Source of the DNA: an uncultured Dorea sp.
Lineage (GTDB): Bacteria; Bacillota; Clostridia; Lachnospirales; Lachnospiraceae
Direction of reading: 5' to 3'
Assembly (NCBI GenBank): GCA_910584095.1
Contig: CAJTYU010000012.1
Span: forward strand, 16,689 to 80,688
DNA length: 64,000 nt
Below are positions 8,724-17,648 of this stretch, piece by piece. The notes under the pieces were generated by a model, which did no database searches, was not told where the DNA came from, and worked only from the letters and a program-made list of their open reading frames with translations. The position numbers and the translations under genes are program-made. How positions within the stretch are numbered: the stretch's first letter is position 1; every line of letters starts with the position of its first letter.

Positions 8724-10519
8724 CTTACATAATCCTCCTCTGAATCTTCTTCCTCCTGCGTGCGCTCCTGATACCATGAATCTCCCTGTTCCTGCTCCCA
8801 TGATAATTCCGCCATATCCAGATATCTGTCTGCGCTTTCAAAAAATTCTCTCAAACCCTTTTCCCCTCTTTTAATACTGACGAGATCCTCCTGATTCAGC
8901 AGGTACTGCAGATGCTGAAGCCTTCTGCCGATTTCCTCGCGCAGCTCTCCCGTACTCTGGGCAAACAGTCTCTCTCCCCACGCAAAAAGCATTTGATGCT
9001 CTTCCTGACTGGCCGGAGGCATTTTTAATTTCTCCAATTCCTTCACATAGGCATCCACTTCCTCCGGTGCGATAGTGTCTCTTCCGGTCATTATGATCTG
9101 CTGTGTCTCTTTTCCAGTAGAATCCACCTTCACGTCCACAAGCAAAATCCCATTGATGTCATACGTATATCTTACCGTAATCGCTTCCTGCCCTTTCAAA
9201 GCGATTGGGATATCCACATCTAATTCTCCCAGATAGATATTGTCCGTGACATAATACTCTTCTCCTTGATAAACGTCGACACGTATAACATTCTGGAAAT
9301 CTGTAGCAGTCCGAAATTTCCGCACCTTGCTGCAAGGCAGCACGCTATTCCGGTCAATGATTGCGGCCATAGTAGGACGCGCCTTATCCGCTTCATTGTA
9401 AATCCCGGTTCCCAGCGTAAACGGACAGATATCCGTCAGAAGCACATCTCTGATATCTTCGTTCCTCTCTTTGATTCCAGAATAAATACCCACGCCAAGG
9501 GCAACCATATAATCCGGATTCATCGCCGTCATCTGACTGTCCGGCAGGTAACGGCGCAGATACTGCTGTACCGTCGGCATCTTGCAGGAGCCTCCTACCA
9601 GTACCACCTTGGATATATCAAGCATTTTTTTCCGGGCGTCATTTAACACCGATTTTACCGGGACAATCATCTTGTGAAACAAATGCATGGATATCTGGAT
9701 CAGTTTCCTGTTACTCAGTTCCATCTTCTCCCTGAAGTCCTCGTCCGCTGCCGACATGATCGTATGTTCTTCTTTCGTTAACGCACATTTCGCGCGGACC
9801 GCGCCAGCAAGGATAATTTCCTGCCGTTTAAGGTCAAGCTGCCGAAATTCAAGCTGATTTTCCCTGCAGAACTGCTCGGCAATAGCAATGTCGAAGTCGC
9901 TGCCGCCAAGATGGTTATCCCCGCTGACCGCCGCGATCTCAATTACATTTTCAAAGCAGTCAACCAAAGACACATCCAGCGTTCCTCCGCCAAAATCAAA
10001 TACCAGCAAGGTCTCGTCGCTCTCTTTCTGCCAGTCTTTCTTTCCAAGGCCCCGGCAGGCCAGCGCCGCAGCTGACGGCTCGTTGATAATACGTTCTACG
10101 CGAAGCCCTGAAAGCGCCCCCGCATCCTTCGTAGCCTTCCTCGCCATATCATTAAAATACGCCGGCACACTGATAACAGCCTCTTCCACTGGTTCTCCCA
10201 GATAACGCTCCGCATCTTCTTTCAATTTCCGAAGCACCAGTGCGGAAAGCTCCTCCGGGCGATAGCTTTTTCCGCCGAGCGTATATGTCTTCCCAGTACC
10301 CATAAATCGTTTGAAAACCGACGCCGTCTGCTCCGGGTGGGAAATCAGCCGCTCTTTTGCAATCCTGCCTACATATACTGTTCCGTCTTCCTCAATACTA
10401 ACCACGCTGGGCGTCAGATATTCCCCCAGAGAATTAGGAATCAAACGGCTCTCTCCGTCCTGCCATACCGCCGCAAGACTGTTAGTAGTTCCAAGGTCAA
10501 TCCCGATAATCCTTCCCAT
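8696..10519 (-). CDS. Hsp70-family chaperone, HscC/DnaK-like
   Basis: A 607-residue Hsp70. The ATPase domain has phosphate loop 1 IGIDLGTTNSLAAVW (residues 4-18), DFGGGTLDVSLVD (phosphate 2) and VLVGGSCKMPTVQ (adenosine loop). The substrate domain contains the FTLGTGIYN and IDRNSVLPCSK signatures, and the lid is short with an acidic C terminus. The short lid, lack of an EEVD-like tail and absence of grpE/dnaJ neighbours suggest a specialised Hsp70 of the HscC type rather than the housekeeping DnaK. It overlaps and is translationally coupled to a membrane-tethered J protein, so it probably works at the inner face of the membrane. That location is inferred. Confidence 0.9.
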   Translation of the reverse strand: MGRIIGIDLGTTNSLAAVWQDGESRLIPNSLGEYLTPSVVSIEEDGTVYVGRIAKERLISHPEQTASVFKRFMGTGKTYTLGGKSYRPEELSALVLRKLKEDAERYLGEPVEEAVISVPAYFNDMARKATKDAGALSGLRVERIINEPSAAALACRGLGKKDWQKESDETLLVFDFGGGTLDVSLVDCFENVIEIAAVSGDNHLGGSDFDIAIAEQFCRENQLEFRQLDLKRQEIILAGAVRAKCALTKEEHTIMSAADEDFREKMELSNRKLIQISMHLFHKMIVPVKSVLNDARKKMLDISKVVLVGGSCKMPTVQQYLRRYLPDSQMTAMNPDYMVALGVGIYSGIKERNEDIRDVLLTDICPFTLGTGIYNEADKARPTMAAIIDRNSVLPCSKVRKFRTATDFQNVIRVDVYQGEEYYVTDNIYLGELDVDIPIALKGQEAITVRYTYDINGILLVDVKVDSTGKETQQIIMTGRDTIAPEEVDAYVKELEKLKMPPASQEEHQMLFAWGERLFAQSTGELREEIGRRLQHLQYLLNQEDLVSIKRGEKGLREFFESADRYLDMAELSWEQEQGDSWYQERTQEEEDSEEDYVRWYDGHLTS

Positions 10520-10714
10520 ATGTTCTGCCTCTTTTCATACCTTCAGTATACAAGCAGACACTAAAGGTATCTCCCTTCCTTTCCTAATTGTGATATCAGA
10601 ATATATTATACCGCTCTTTGCTTTCAGATACAATATCTTACACACTATGCCTTAAAGAATAAACCCGTTACAGTTTACACAATACTTTGCATTTAAGGCG
10701 AACAATAATACAAT

Positions 10715-10788
10715 GCGCTCCGTCCGGTCAGAAAGCGAAGCTGCGGACCGCATGGCCCGCAGCTTCACTTTCCGGCTGGATAGAGCGC
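10715..10788. repeat. Long imperfect inverted repeat (possible terminator or mobile hairpin)
   Basis: The left arm (about 10715-10746) and right arm (about 10757-10788) pair over some 30 bases with few mismatches; the core GAAGCTGCGG / CCGCAGCTTC is perfect. It lies in the 370-base gap between the last gene of the PTS operon and the Hsp70 start. No strong T run follows on the minus strand, so it is not a textbook terminator. Its centre contains a copy of the dispersed 19-base repeat described at 17959 and 49343. Apart from this and the presumed Hsp70 promoter, I see nothing in the gap. Confidence 0.6.
10750..10768 (+). repeat. Dispersed 19-bp repeat, copy 1
   Basis: GCATGGCCCGCAGCTTCAC matches the consensus GCWTGGCCCGCWKCTTCRC shared with 17959-17977 and 49343-49361, all in the same orientation and all between or beside genes. 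In this copy it forms part of the right side of a large hairpin. Confidence 0.5.
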
Positions 10789-10889
10789 TTGTATAACCCT
10801 TTTTAATACTCTTTTTTATTTCTCTGGGAATGCTTTGCCCAACAGAGGCTGCGATGATATCGCTGTGAAACTCTGCAGGCCAGTATTCC

Positions 10890-11837
10890 TTACATAATAT
10901 TCATTTTCGACTTATCATATTCTCCATAATAATTAACTTCCGGCTCCGTCTTATATTCCTCATATAAATCTGCTTTTCCTTCCGACTTAAGCAGTCTCAT
11001 ATAATGTTTCAAACACTCCGTCCACCCCCTGTGTCCGGCGTCCAAAATCCCCATAAAATATAAGTCATAGGCATGGCTGTCCCTGTAACCTGTCTGATCT
11101 TTTTCTAAGGCGTCCCCTCTTACTGCTTTTTCCATAGCCAGCATTAAATCGGAACATAAGTTAACCTTGTTGATTCCATGTTCAACCGCCTTTGCAAGAT
11201 TATCATCCCCGGTTCCGGAGCCTCCGTGGAGAACCAGCGGAATATCAACCAGCTTATCTAATTTATCCAACAAGTCAAAGTCGATATGCGGCGTTCCCTT
11301 ATAAACGCCATGGGATGTTCCCACCGCCACGGCGAGGCAGTCAACCTCCGTCCGCCGGATAAATTCTAAGGCTTCGTCAGGATTTGTCAGTCCCGAATCC
11401 CTCGTCTCTTCATATTCCAGCCCTTCTCCCACATGACCTAGTTCGGCCTCCACTGCGACATTCACCGCATGAGCAGGTTCAACAGTTTTTATTACCTCCC
11501 TGACATTCTCTTCAAAGGTAAGCTTGCTTCTGTCAGACATAATCCCGCTAAACCCTGAACGCAGCGCCGTCATTTCCGATTCATAAGAGCCTCCATGGTC
11601 AAGAATCAGGCTGCATACAACATCCGGATATTTTTTTTCAAAAAATTTACAGATATTCCCAACCTTCTCTACCCATTCCGGACCTCCGTCCCATACCATC
11701 AGAATAACGGGGGCGTTTAATTCTCTTGCGGCTTGATAAGCACATTCCACCGTCTCCATAGAATACACATTTGGTGAAGCTACTGCAAACCTGTTCTTTT
11801 TCGCAACATCTAATATCTTCTTCAATGAAATAATCAA
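10890..11837 (-). CDS. Class II (zinc) fructose-bisphosphate aldolase family protein
   Basis: A 315-residue class II aldolase of the Fba/GatY/KbaY/YihT-like group, cleaving or forming phosphorylated ketoses or ketoacids. Family motifs are present: SLILDHG (catalytic Asp and first Zn His), VEAELGHVGEG, VGTSHGVYKG (Zn His), VLHGGSGTGDD (Zn His and phosphate loop) and GINKVNLCSD. It is the last gene of the PTS operon, 51 bases after the 2-hydroxyacid dehydrogenase. The extended C-terminal part (about 265-315, rich in Tyr and Glu) differs from glycolytic Fba. In context it should split the phosphorylated product of the imported sugar into C3-type fragments. Substrate unknown. Confidence 0.88.
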   Translation of the reverse strand: MIISLKKILDVAKKNRFAVASPNVYSMETVECAYQAARELNAPVILMVWDGGPEWVEKVGNICKFFEKKYPDVVCSLILDHGGSYESEMTALRSGFSGIMSDRSKLTFEENVREVIKTVEPAHAVNVAVEAELGHVGEGLEYEETRDSGLTNPDEALEFIRRTEVDCLAVAVGTSHGVYKGTPHIDFDLLDKLDKLVDIPLVLHGGSGTGDDNLAKAVEHGINKVNLCSDLMLAMEKAVRGDALEKDQTGYRDSHAYDLYFMGILDAGHRGWTECLKHYMRLLKSEGKADLYEEYKTEPEVNYYGEYDKSKMNIM

Positions 11838-11888
11838 TTTATCTTCTCCCTTCTGCAGATTACGCCGGCATCGCGCCCTTTAATCAGC

Positions 11889-13004
11889 CTAACGCTCCGT
11901 ATCTTTTTTTCCAATCCTGTCCGCCGCTTTCTTAATCCACTCTCTAAATACCGGGGTTTCCATAACCTCAGGATTTACAAAACCAGCTTTCGGCTCTCCT
12001 TCCAGAATATGTGCAATATTCGCACCCAGTATTTTCGCCGAATTAATCAAAGCGTCGTATGTAACTCCGGCCGTATGCGGAGTCAGCGTCACATTGTCCA
12101 TCTTAAGAAACGGACTGTCTGCATGCAGCGGCTCTTCATAATATACATCTAACGCCGCTCCTGCAATCCGATGCTCCTGCAGCGCTGCAGTTAAGGCATC
12201 ATAATCCACCAAACCGGCTCTTGCCGAATTAATAAAGTACGCCGTTGGTTTCATCGCGTCAATCTCTGCTTTCCCTATCGCATGATACGTTTCTTGCGTA
12301 TAACGCGCATGAACGCATATAAAATCGGCCGTCTCAAACAGCTCCGCCTTTTCTACTTTTTTCACATGATGCTTTTTGGCTGTTTCTTCCGATATATAAG
12401 GATCATAAACGCGGATATTTACATGAAAGCCAGAGAGTTTTTCTGCCATCAGCCTTCCGATATAACCAAATCCAAACAAACCGACAGTCTTTCCCCTCAA
12501 GTCCGGCATATTATCGTAATTCGGATAATGTTCAATCCATTTTCCCTGCATAATATCATGATGACATCTTGCGATACTGCGGCACTCCGCCAGCATGAGC
12601 CCTATCGTGAAATCAGAAACTGCATCGGCATTCCGGCCGGAAGCATTCACAACCGCTATCCCTCTCTTATTTGCCTCCTCGATATCAACATTTTCCAATC
12701 CGGCCCTGAGCAGGCCGATCATTCTGATCTCCGGCATATCCTCCATAAATTTAGAACCGAAAGGCGCAAATTGCCCGACTGCTATCTCAGCGTCCGAATT
12801 ATCCAGACACCCTTCTGGCGTACCGTATGCATTTCCGCCTCTTTTTTCTAATTCAAGCATCATCTCAAGCATTTCATCTGAATCTTCGCTTCCCCAGAAT
12901 ACAGGAACATATTCCGCCCTTTCCCCAAGGGCGCGGCATGCCTTTTCTACCGCCTCGATATAGATCCCTGTCGAATCCTTCTCTAACACTCCAATAACCT
13001 TCAT
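11889..13004 (-). CDS. D-isomer-specific 2-hydroxyacid dehydrogenase
   Basis: A 371-residue NAD(P)-dependent dehydrogenase of the SerA/GhrB/PdxB superfamily, interconverting 2-hydroxy and 2-keto acids. The nucleotide loop is VGLFGFGYIGRLMAEKL near residues 160-176. Catalytic residues are Arg in INSARAGLVDYDAL, Glu in DVYYEEPLH and His in LTPHTAGVT. There is no ACT regulatory domain, so it is not a standard PGDH. It lies 12 bases after the EIIB gene and 51 bases before the aldolase gene, so it acts on an intermediate of the same pathway. The substrate is probably a sugar acid or keto acid. Confidence 0.9.
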   Translation of the reverse strand: MKVIGVLEKDSTGIYIEAVEKACRALGERAEYVPVFWGSEDSDEMLEMMLELEKRGGNAYGTPEGCLDNSDAEIAVGQFAPFGSKFMEDMPEIRMIGLLRAGLENVDIEEANKRGIAVVNASGRNADAVSDFTIGLMLAECRSIARCHHDIMQGKWIEHYPNYDNMPDLRGKTVGLFGFGYIGRLMAEKLSGFHVNIRVYDPYISEETAKKHHVKKVEKAELFETADFICVHARYTQETYHAIGKAEIDAMKPTAYFINSARAGLVDYDALTAALQEHRIAGAALDVYYEEPLHADSPFLKMDNVTLTPHTAGVTYDALINSAKILGANIAHILEGEPKAGFVNPEVMETPVFREWIKKAADRIGKKDTER

Positions 13005-13016
13005 TTGTCCGCTCCT

Positions 13017-13511
13017 CTAATTTACTTTAAAATTTTCCAGAATACCCTTATACTGATGCACGCCTTCCACCGGCGTCATCTGGCAGTATACATCCACGCC
13101 GTCCCCAATCAGCCCCCGCAGCAGATCCGCTTCGCGGTCGCTTAAGCAGACTGTCAAAACAGCCTGTTTCCGGTCGCCGCGTCCGGGCGACTGCGCAACA
13201 TTCAGACTTGGATACTGGAAACCAAGGCGGTATGCCCGCTCCGCATCCACCACCTCGCGAAACAAAACCAATACTCTTCCCTGTCCAAACTGATTCTCCT
13301 TCCACTCCTGCACGCCCTGTTCGACCGTATAAACCGCCACTTCGGTCCCTACCGGCGCAATCACCTCAAACACCTCCAGCATAAACTCGTCCGCCGCCGT
13401 CACGTCATCCAGGATAACAACTTTATTTACATCCAGACTTTTTGTCCACTGCCCCGCAACCTGTCCGTGAATTAGCCGATAGTCAACCCTTGTCATCATT
13501 AATTTAGCCAT
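13017..13511 (-). CDS. PTS system mannose/sorbose-family EIIB component
   Basis: A 164-residue cytoplasmic EIIB of the mannose (splinter) group. The phospho-acceptor His lies in TRVDYRLIHGQVAGQW near residue 14, as in all family members; it receives phosphate from EIIA and passes it to the sugar during transport. The ATG at 13511 has AAGGAGG 8 bases upstream; a TTG two codons earlier is less likely. It follows the metallopeptidase-like gene by 16 bases and precedes the 2-hydroxyacid dehydrogenase. Length is typical of the family. Confidence 0.93.
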   Translation of the reverse strand: MAKLMMTRVDYRLIHGQVAGQWTKSLDVNKVVILDDVTAADEFMLEVFEVIAPVGTEVAVYTVEQGVQEWKENQFGQGRVLVLFREVVDAERAYRLGFQYPSLNVAQSPGRGDRKQAVLTVCLSDREADLLRGLIGDGVDVYCQMTPVEGVHQYKGILENFKVN

Positions 13512-13527
13512 AACCAAATCCTCCTTT

Positions 13528-14232
13528 TTATTTCCACAGTCTACGTTTCAGATTTTTTATACCATCTGTCAATATATTTATCATCATATCGGCCGGAGTA
13601 AATACAGCGGCTATGCCAGACACAGACTGAACAGATAAAATCCGTTTTACTTCCGCTATTTGGGCCGTATCTAACCGGCCGCTGCTGCGGACAAAACCTG
13701 ACGCATACCTTATTCCCTCCAGTTCCGTAACTGCAAGTCCGATACTCAGGATAATAATATATGAATACGCCGCCAGACCTGCATACAAAGCCCTCGGAAA
13801 AAACAGCATAACAGGCATTGCGGCTGCCGCCAATAATGCAGCAAACCTGCATGCAAACCCAAGTAAATATTTGAATATGATAACTATATGCATCCGGTCA
13901 TTCTGCACGGCATGGCATCCCTGATGCAGCGCCGCCGCAATTCCAATCAGGGAAGGCGAAGAATAACTCACTTCGCCCATTTGTATCGTCTTTGCACCGG
14001 GAACAAACCGGTCGCCAAACATCCCCTCCTGCTTTTCTACGGCGACGTCCTGAATACCGTAAAAGCTCAGCATCTGCATCAGCGCATCATAACCGTTCCA
14101 ATCTATAGTTTCAACCTTTTTCAGAATTTTATGATTCATCCCTGACGTTATCATCTTAATTCCAGCCGACAGCAGGAATCCTGCTGCCACAATTACAAAA
14201 TAAATGGAATGAAACACTTGGGAATAACTCAT
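13528..14232 (-). CDS. Zinc metallopeptidase-like membrane protein (YugP/PF04298-like) with broken HExxH motif
   Basis: A 234-residue membrane protein whose layout matches the YugP neutral zinc metallopeptidase family: an N-terminal helix (about 8-25), a soluble segment with a region resembling the family's metal-site block, then two or three helices (about 117-165) and a charged C-terminal helix. In the family the metal site is AHExGHAxQ; here it reads LHQGCHAVQ, so HExxH (103-107) is HQGCH and the catalytic Glu is replaced by Gln104. The flanking VSYSSPSLIGIAAAL and HAVQND are well kept. The gene's ATGA overlaps the EIIA stop, and EIIB follows 16 bases later, so it is integral to the PTS operon. 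Likely a non-proteolytic or altered-activity homologue; homology is recognised by pattern, not by alignment. Confidence 0.65.
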   Translation of the reverse strand: MSYSQVFHSIYFVIVAAGFLLSAGIKMITSGMNHKILKKVETIDWNGYDALMQMLSFYGIQDVAVEKQEGMFGDRFVPGAKTIQMGEVSYSSPSLIGIAAALHQGCHAVQNDRMHIVIIFKYLLGFACRFAALLAAAAMPVMLFFPRALYAGLAAYSYIIILSIGLAVTELEGIRYASGFVRSSGRLDTAQIAEVKRILSVQSVSGIAAVFTPADMMINILTDGIKNLKRRLWK

Positions 14233-14657
14233 CTTTTTTCCTCTATTTTCTGCCGTATCCTGTCAACGTATTCCGTTATATTTTTTACTCCGTCTTTTCC
14301 AGCCATACACAATTCTTCGAGTATCTCTTCCGGCTTTCTCCCCATACTCCTCATGTCCAAGGCCGCGATAAGCATCGGAAGATTCATCCCGCAGACTGCG
14401 TTCAGCCTTGTCTCTTTTCCAATATTCAGTATCAGATTAAAAGGCGTTCCGGCAAATAAGTCTGCTAAAATAATACTGTTGTTCCCATACCGCTCAAGCG
14501 CGTCAAGCAGTTCCTCTTTATACTCCTCCAGCGGCTGATTCTGCTTAAATGGAACTGCCGCAACATTTTCTAACGTACCGAAAACCATTTCGGCCGTTTG
14601 ATACAGCCCGCGGCACAGCTCTCCATGCGATACCAGAATAATACCATAATCCTCCAT
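14229..14657 (-). CDS. PTS system mannose-family EIIA component
   Basis: A 142-residue EIIA of the mannose type. The phosphorylated His is in IILVSHGELCRG at about residue 10, and the family segment LADLFAGTPFN is near residues 65-75. It relays phosphate from HPr to EIIB. EIIA and EIIB are separate polypeptides here, whereas E. coli ManX fuses them. It lies 17 bases after the EIIC-EIID gene and overlaps the next gene by 4 bases (ATGA), so translation is coupled. Confidence 0.93.
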   Translation of the reverse strand: MEDYGIILVSHGELCRGLYQTAEMVFGTLENVAAVPFKQNQPLEEYKEELLDALERYGNNSIILADLFAGTPFNLILNIGKETRLNAVCGMNLPMLIAALDMRSMGRKPEEILEELCMAGKDGVKNITEYVDRIRQKIEEKR

Positions 14658-14674
14658 AAAATCCTCCTATTCCT

Positions 14675-16282
14675 TTAAAATGCAGTGGACAGGATACCCA
14701 GTGACCCGCCGATCAAGCCGATCGCTATAAACCAAAGCATCAAATGCGAATACTTCTTTCCTTTTGCAAGGAACACATAGGCAAATACTGATACCAAAAA
14801 CGGAAGGAGACCCGGCACAAACATATCAAATATTTCCTGAAGCGCATAGGCGTCGGCGCCCACTGTAAATTCCAAGGATGTTCCAAGATTGATATAGCTT
14901 GCGCACATGCAGCCCATCATCATAGTTCCTAACACTCCCGCGCCAATCATAATCTTATTCATGATACCGCTTTTTAAAAGCCCTAGAATAGATCTGCGTC
15001 CAAGCCGGTATCCAAGCCCATAGGTAAAGTATCCCACTGCCATATCTACGGCGCACTGGATCACTGCCCAGAAAAATCCGATAAAGCTTCCCTGAATTGC
15101 AAACGGCGCAAAAATTGATTTTAAAATAGGCATAATCGTATAGTACTGCACGGTATCGCCCAAGCCTGCAAAGGGACCCATCAAACCTGTTTTCAGTGAA
15201 TTAATTACCTCCGGATTCAAATCCTCTCCATTTGCTATCGTTTCTTCCATAGAGACAACAGCGCCCATGATACAGTTTCCCCACATCATTTCAGAAATAT
15301 ATGGCGCCAGATGCCGGTGAAGGGCTTCTTTTAATCCTTCGTCGTTTCCTTTATAAATTTTCTTTAATATCGGAATCATAGAATAGCAGACGCCCGTACC
15401 ATACAGGTACTCTAACGACTGAGAAATTCGGTAAGTAATCATCAGCCGCGAGCAGAATTTTCTATGGTCTTTCGCAGTCAAAACACTGTTCGGCTGTTCC
15501 GCTCCTGAACCTGAAAAATCAAACTTGACGCCCTCGTCGTTCTTCGCTGTAAATTGTATGTGCAGAAATGCCGCCGCAAGGGCAAACAGCGCAATCGTCA
15601 GCGTTCCCCAGCCTGTGGTCACCGCCATAAAGAACCCGATAATAAAATACGGCAGTAAATTTACCCGTCCGATCAACCGCACACAGAGAACAAGTCCCAT
15701 GCCCGGAAGCATACCGCCGACTACGGAAAAGCCATTCATCAGCCATTCCGGAATAAAGTTCAGCAGCGCGTCCCCAAAGGTTCCCAGTCCCATCAAAATA
15801 ATTACCACCGGAATGACACGAATTGGGAACTGTACCAAAATAGGACCCCATACGCCGTCAAAGGTTAAGCCTTTCCAGTTCAATTCATCTATATGCTTAT
15901 GAGCGCGGTCATTCCACATACTATTAATCAGCCTTCTCAAATTATCCATCATAGAGCCCATCAGGCCGAACGGAATTGCAAAAGCCATCGCCGCTTCTGC
16001 CGACAGATTAAACTGAATTGCAAAAGGAACGGCAATACACGTAGCCAGAACATTGTCCTGGGGCAGGTTTGCCCCAGCGGCAAAGTTGCCGATGTAAAGC
16101 ATCGTAATATATGCGCCTAACTGGATACCTTTGGTCACGTCTCCCATTAATAAACCAATCAATGCGCCAATCAGGATGGAATCCTGAACAATATAGCCGT
16201 GAATCGGCCCCCACCAGTTATCCCACCATGAAAACCAATAATATAATGCAATAATCAACGCCAATGGAAAAGCAATAGACAT
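14675..16282 (-). CDS. Fused PTS EIIC-EIID permease, mannose/sorbose family
   Basis: A 535-residue polypeptide holding both membrane subunits normally made separately. Residues 1 to about 255 are EIIC (DSILIGALIGLLMGDVTKG, IQLGAYITMLYIG, helices through TTGWGTLTIALFALAAAFL). After a ~30-residue polar linker, residues about 285-535 are EIID, starting LTAKDHRKFCSR and including GTGVCYSMIPILKKIY, MGPFAGLGDTVQ and a C-terminal helix. The start is the ATG at 16282, with GAGGAGG 8 bases upstream; earlier ATGs in frame lack a site. The frame is continuous, so the fusion is not a frameshift artefact of this sequence. Substrate unknown. Confidence 0.88.
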   Translation of the reverse strand: MSIAFPLALIIALYYWFSWWDNWWGPIHGYIVQDSILIGALIGLLMGDVTKGIQLGAYITMLYIGNFAAGANLPQDNVLATCIAVPFAIQFNLSAEAAMAFAIPFGLMGSMMDNLRRLINSMWNDRAHKHIDELNWKGLTFDGVWGPILVQFPIRVIPVVIILMGLGTFGDALLNFIPEWLMNGFSVVGGMLPGMGLVLCVRLIGRVNLLPYFIIGFFMAVTTGWGTLTIALFALAAAFLHIQFTAKNDEGVKFDFSGSGAEQPNSVLTAKDHRKFCSRLMITYRISQSLEYLYGTGVCYSMIPILKKIYKGNDEGLKEALHRHLAPYISEMMWGNCIMGAVVSMEETIANGEDLNPEVINSLKTGLMGPFAGLGDTVQYYTIMPILKSIFAPFAIQGSFIGFFWAVIQCAVDMAVGYFTYGLGYRLGRRSILGLLKSGIMNKIMIGAGVLGTMMMGCMCASYINLGTSLEFTVGADAYALQEIFDMFVPGLLPFLVSVFAYVFLAKGKKYSHLMLWFIAIGLIGGSLGILSTAF

Positions 16283-16406
16283 ACAAAACACCTCCTCATT
16301 CTTCATCATCTCATGTTCAAAATTTATACCAGAATAAATGATATCTTACTCCCGCCTCCTTATATATCATCATTCTTTCGTTTATGTAGTTCCTGCAATT
16401 TACGGT

Positions 16407-17576
16407 CTAGCGGTAGGACTTTTCAAGAATCTCAAGCATCTCCTTCCGCGTTAAGGGCTTTGGTTCATGTGCGATCATAAAATACTGCATATCAAACGCA
16501 CTGTCGCAGATTACCGGCAGCTCTTCTCTGGTAAATCCATAATCAGAAAGCTTGACTTCGTATACTCCGCAGGCTTTTTCGTACTCAATTAAAAGCCTTA
16601 CCATATCCTCCGGCTGATTGTACCTTCCTCCCGAAAATGCAGAGGCCATCTCGGCATACCGCTTTGGTATCATCTGCTCAAACGCTTTGAAGTATTCTAT
16701 GGATGTTGCAAGCAGCGCCGCTCCGTGAGGAATGTCGTGATACGCCCCCATCGTCTGGGAAATGGAATGATTCCCGGTACAGTCAGAGATTGCTTCAACA
16801 ACTCCCGAACAGGTGCTGGCAAGCGCAATATCCTCTCTTGCATCTATATTATTCCCATCCCTGACAGCCTTAATAATACTTTTTCCTATCAGCGAAATGC
16901 TTTTCAAGGCATAAATATCGCTGATTGGAGTCGCCACATCCGCGATATAGCCCTCCATCGCGTGAAACAACGCGTCGAACCCCTGAAAAGCCGTAAGTTT
17001 CGGCGGCACGGAAGTCATTACCTCCGCATCAATAAAAGCCGCGTAGGCAAACATTTTCGGAGAACCAAACCCTAACTTCTCATTTGTCTCTTCTTTTGTG
17101 ACCACTACCCATGGATCAGCCTCGCTTCCGGTTCCCGCGCTTGTAGGAATCGCAATGATTGGAAGCGGATCTTTGGAAATACTTAAACCTTTACCTGAAC
17201 CGGTATCCACATAATCCCAGAAATCCCCTCCATTTACGGCTAAAACCGCAATAGATTTTGCCGTATCGATACTGCTGCCTCCGCCAAATGCCACTACCAT
17301 ATCACACTGCTCTTCCCTGCAGAATTCTGCCCCTTCTGCAACAATCGTCTTCGTCGGGTTCGGCTTCACCTTGTTGAATACTGCAGATTCAGCCCCGGCC
17401 ATTTTAAGCAGCGCCTGAATACGCGAAAGGTGTCCCTGACTGGTAATCCAGCTTTCGTCTGTAATTACAATTAAGGCTTTCTTTCCGGGCAGAGCCGTTT
17501 TACCCAATTCATCTAAACATCCCCTGCCGAAATGCAGCTGAACCGGCATATAAAATTTATGATTCATCCCTTTCAT
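16407..17576 (-). CDS. Iron-containing (group III) alcohol dehydrogenase
   Basis: A 389-residue metal-dependent NAD(P)-linked dehydrogenase. The nucleotide signature is AFGGGSSIDTAKSIA near residues 98-112, then PTSAGTGSEADPWVV. The metal ligands are Asp and His in FQGFDALFHAMEGYI and His in YHDIPHGAALLA, followed by a further His near residue 285. The start ATG has AGAAAGGA upstream. It is the first gene of the PTS operon, separated by 124 bases from EIICD, and its promoter carries MerR-type spacing. In context it probably reduces an aldehyde or oxidises an alcohol intermediate of the imported sugar. Confidence 0.9.
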   Translation of the reverse strand: MKGMNHKFYMPVQLHFGRGCLDELGKTALPGKKALIVITDESWITSQGHLSRIQALLKMAGAESAVFNKVKPNPTKTIVAEGAEFCREEQCDMVVAFGGGSSIDTAKSIAVLAVNGGDFWDYVDTGSGKGLSISKDPLPIIAIPTSAGTGSEADPWVVVTKEETNEKLGFGSPKMFAYAAFIDAEVMTSVPPKLTAFQGFDALFHAMEGYIADVATPISDIYALKSISLIGKSIIKAVRDGNNIDAREDIALASTCSGVVEAISDCTGNHSISQTMGAYHDIPHGAALLATSIEYFKAFEQMIPKRYAEMASAFSGGRYNQPEDMVRLLIEYEKACGVYEVKLSDYGFTREELPVICDSAFDMQYFMIAHEPKPLTRKEMLEILEKSYR

Positions 17577-17648
17577 AATCCTTTCTTTATTATTTTGTCC
17601 TGTGGCGAATAATCGTGTTGCAACATCGTATTATGAACCATAATTTTC

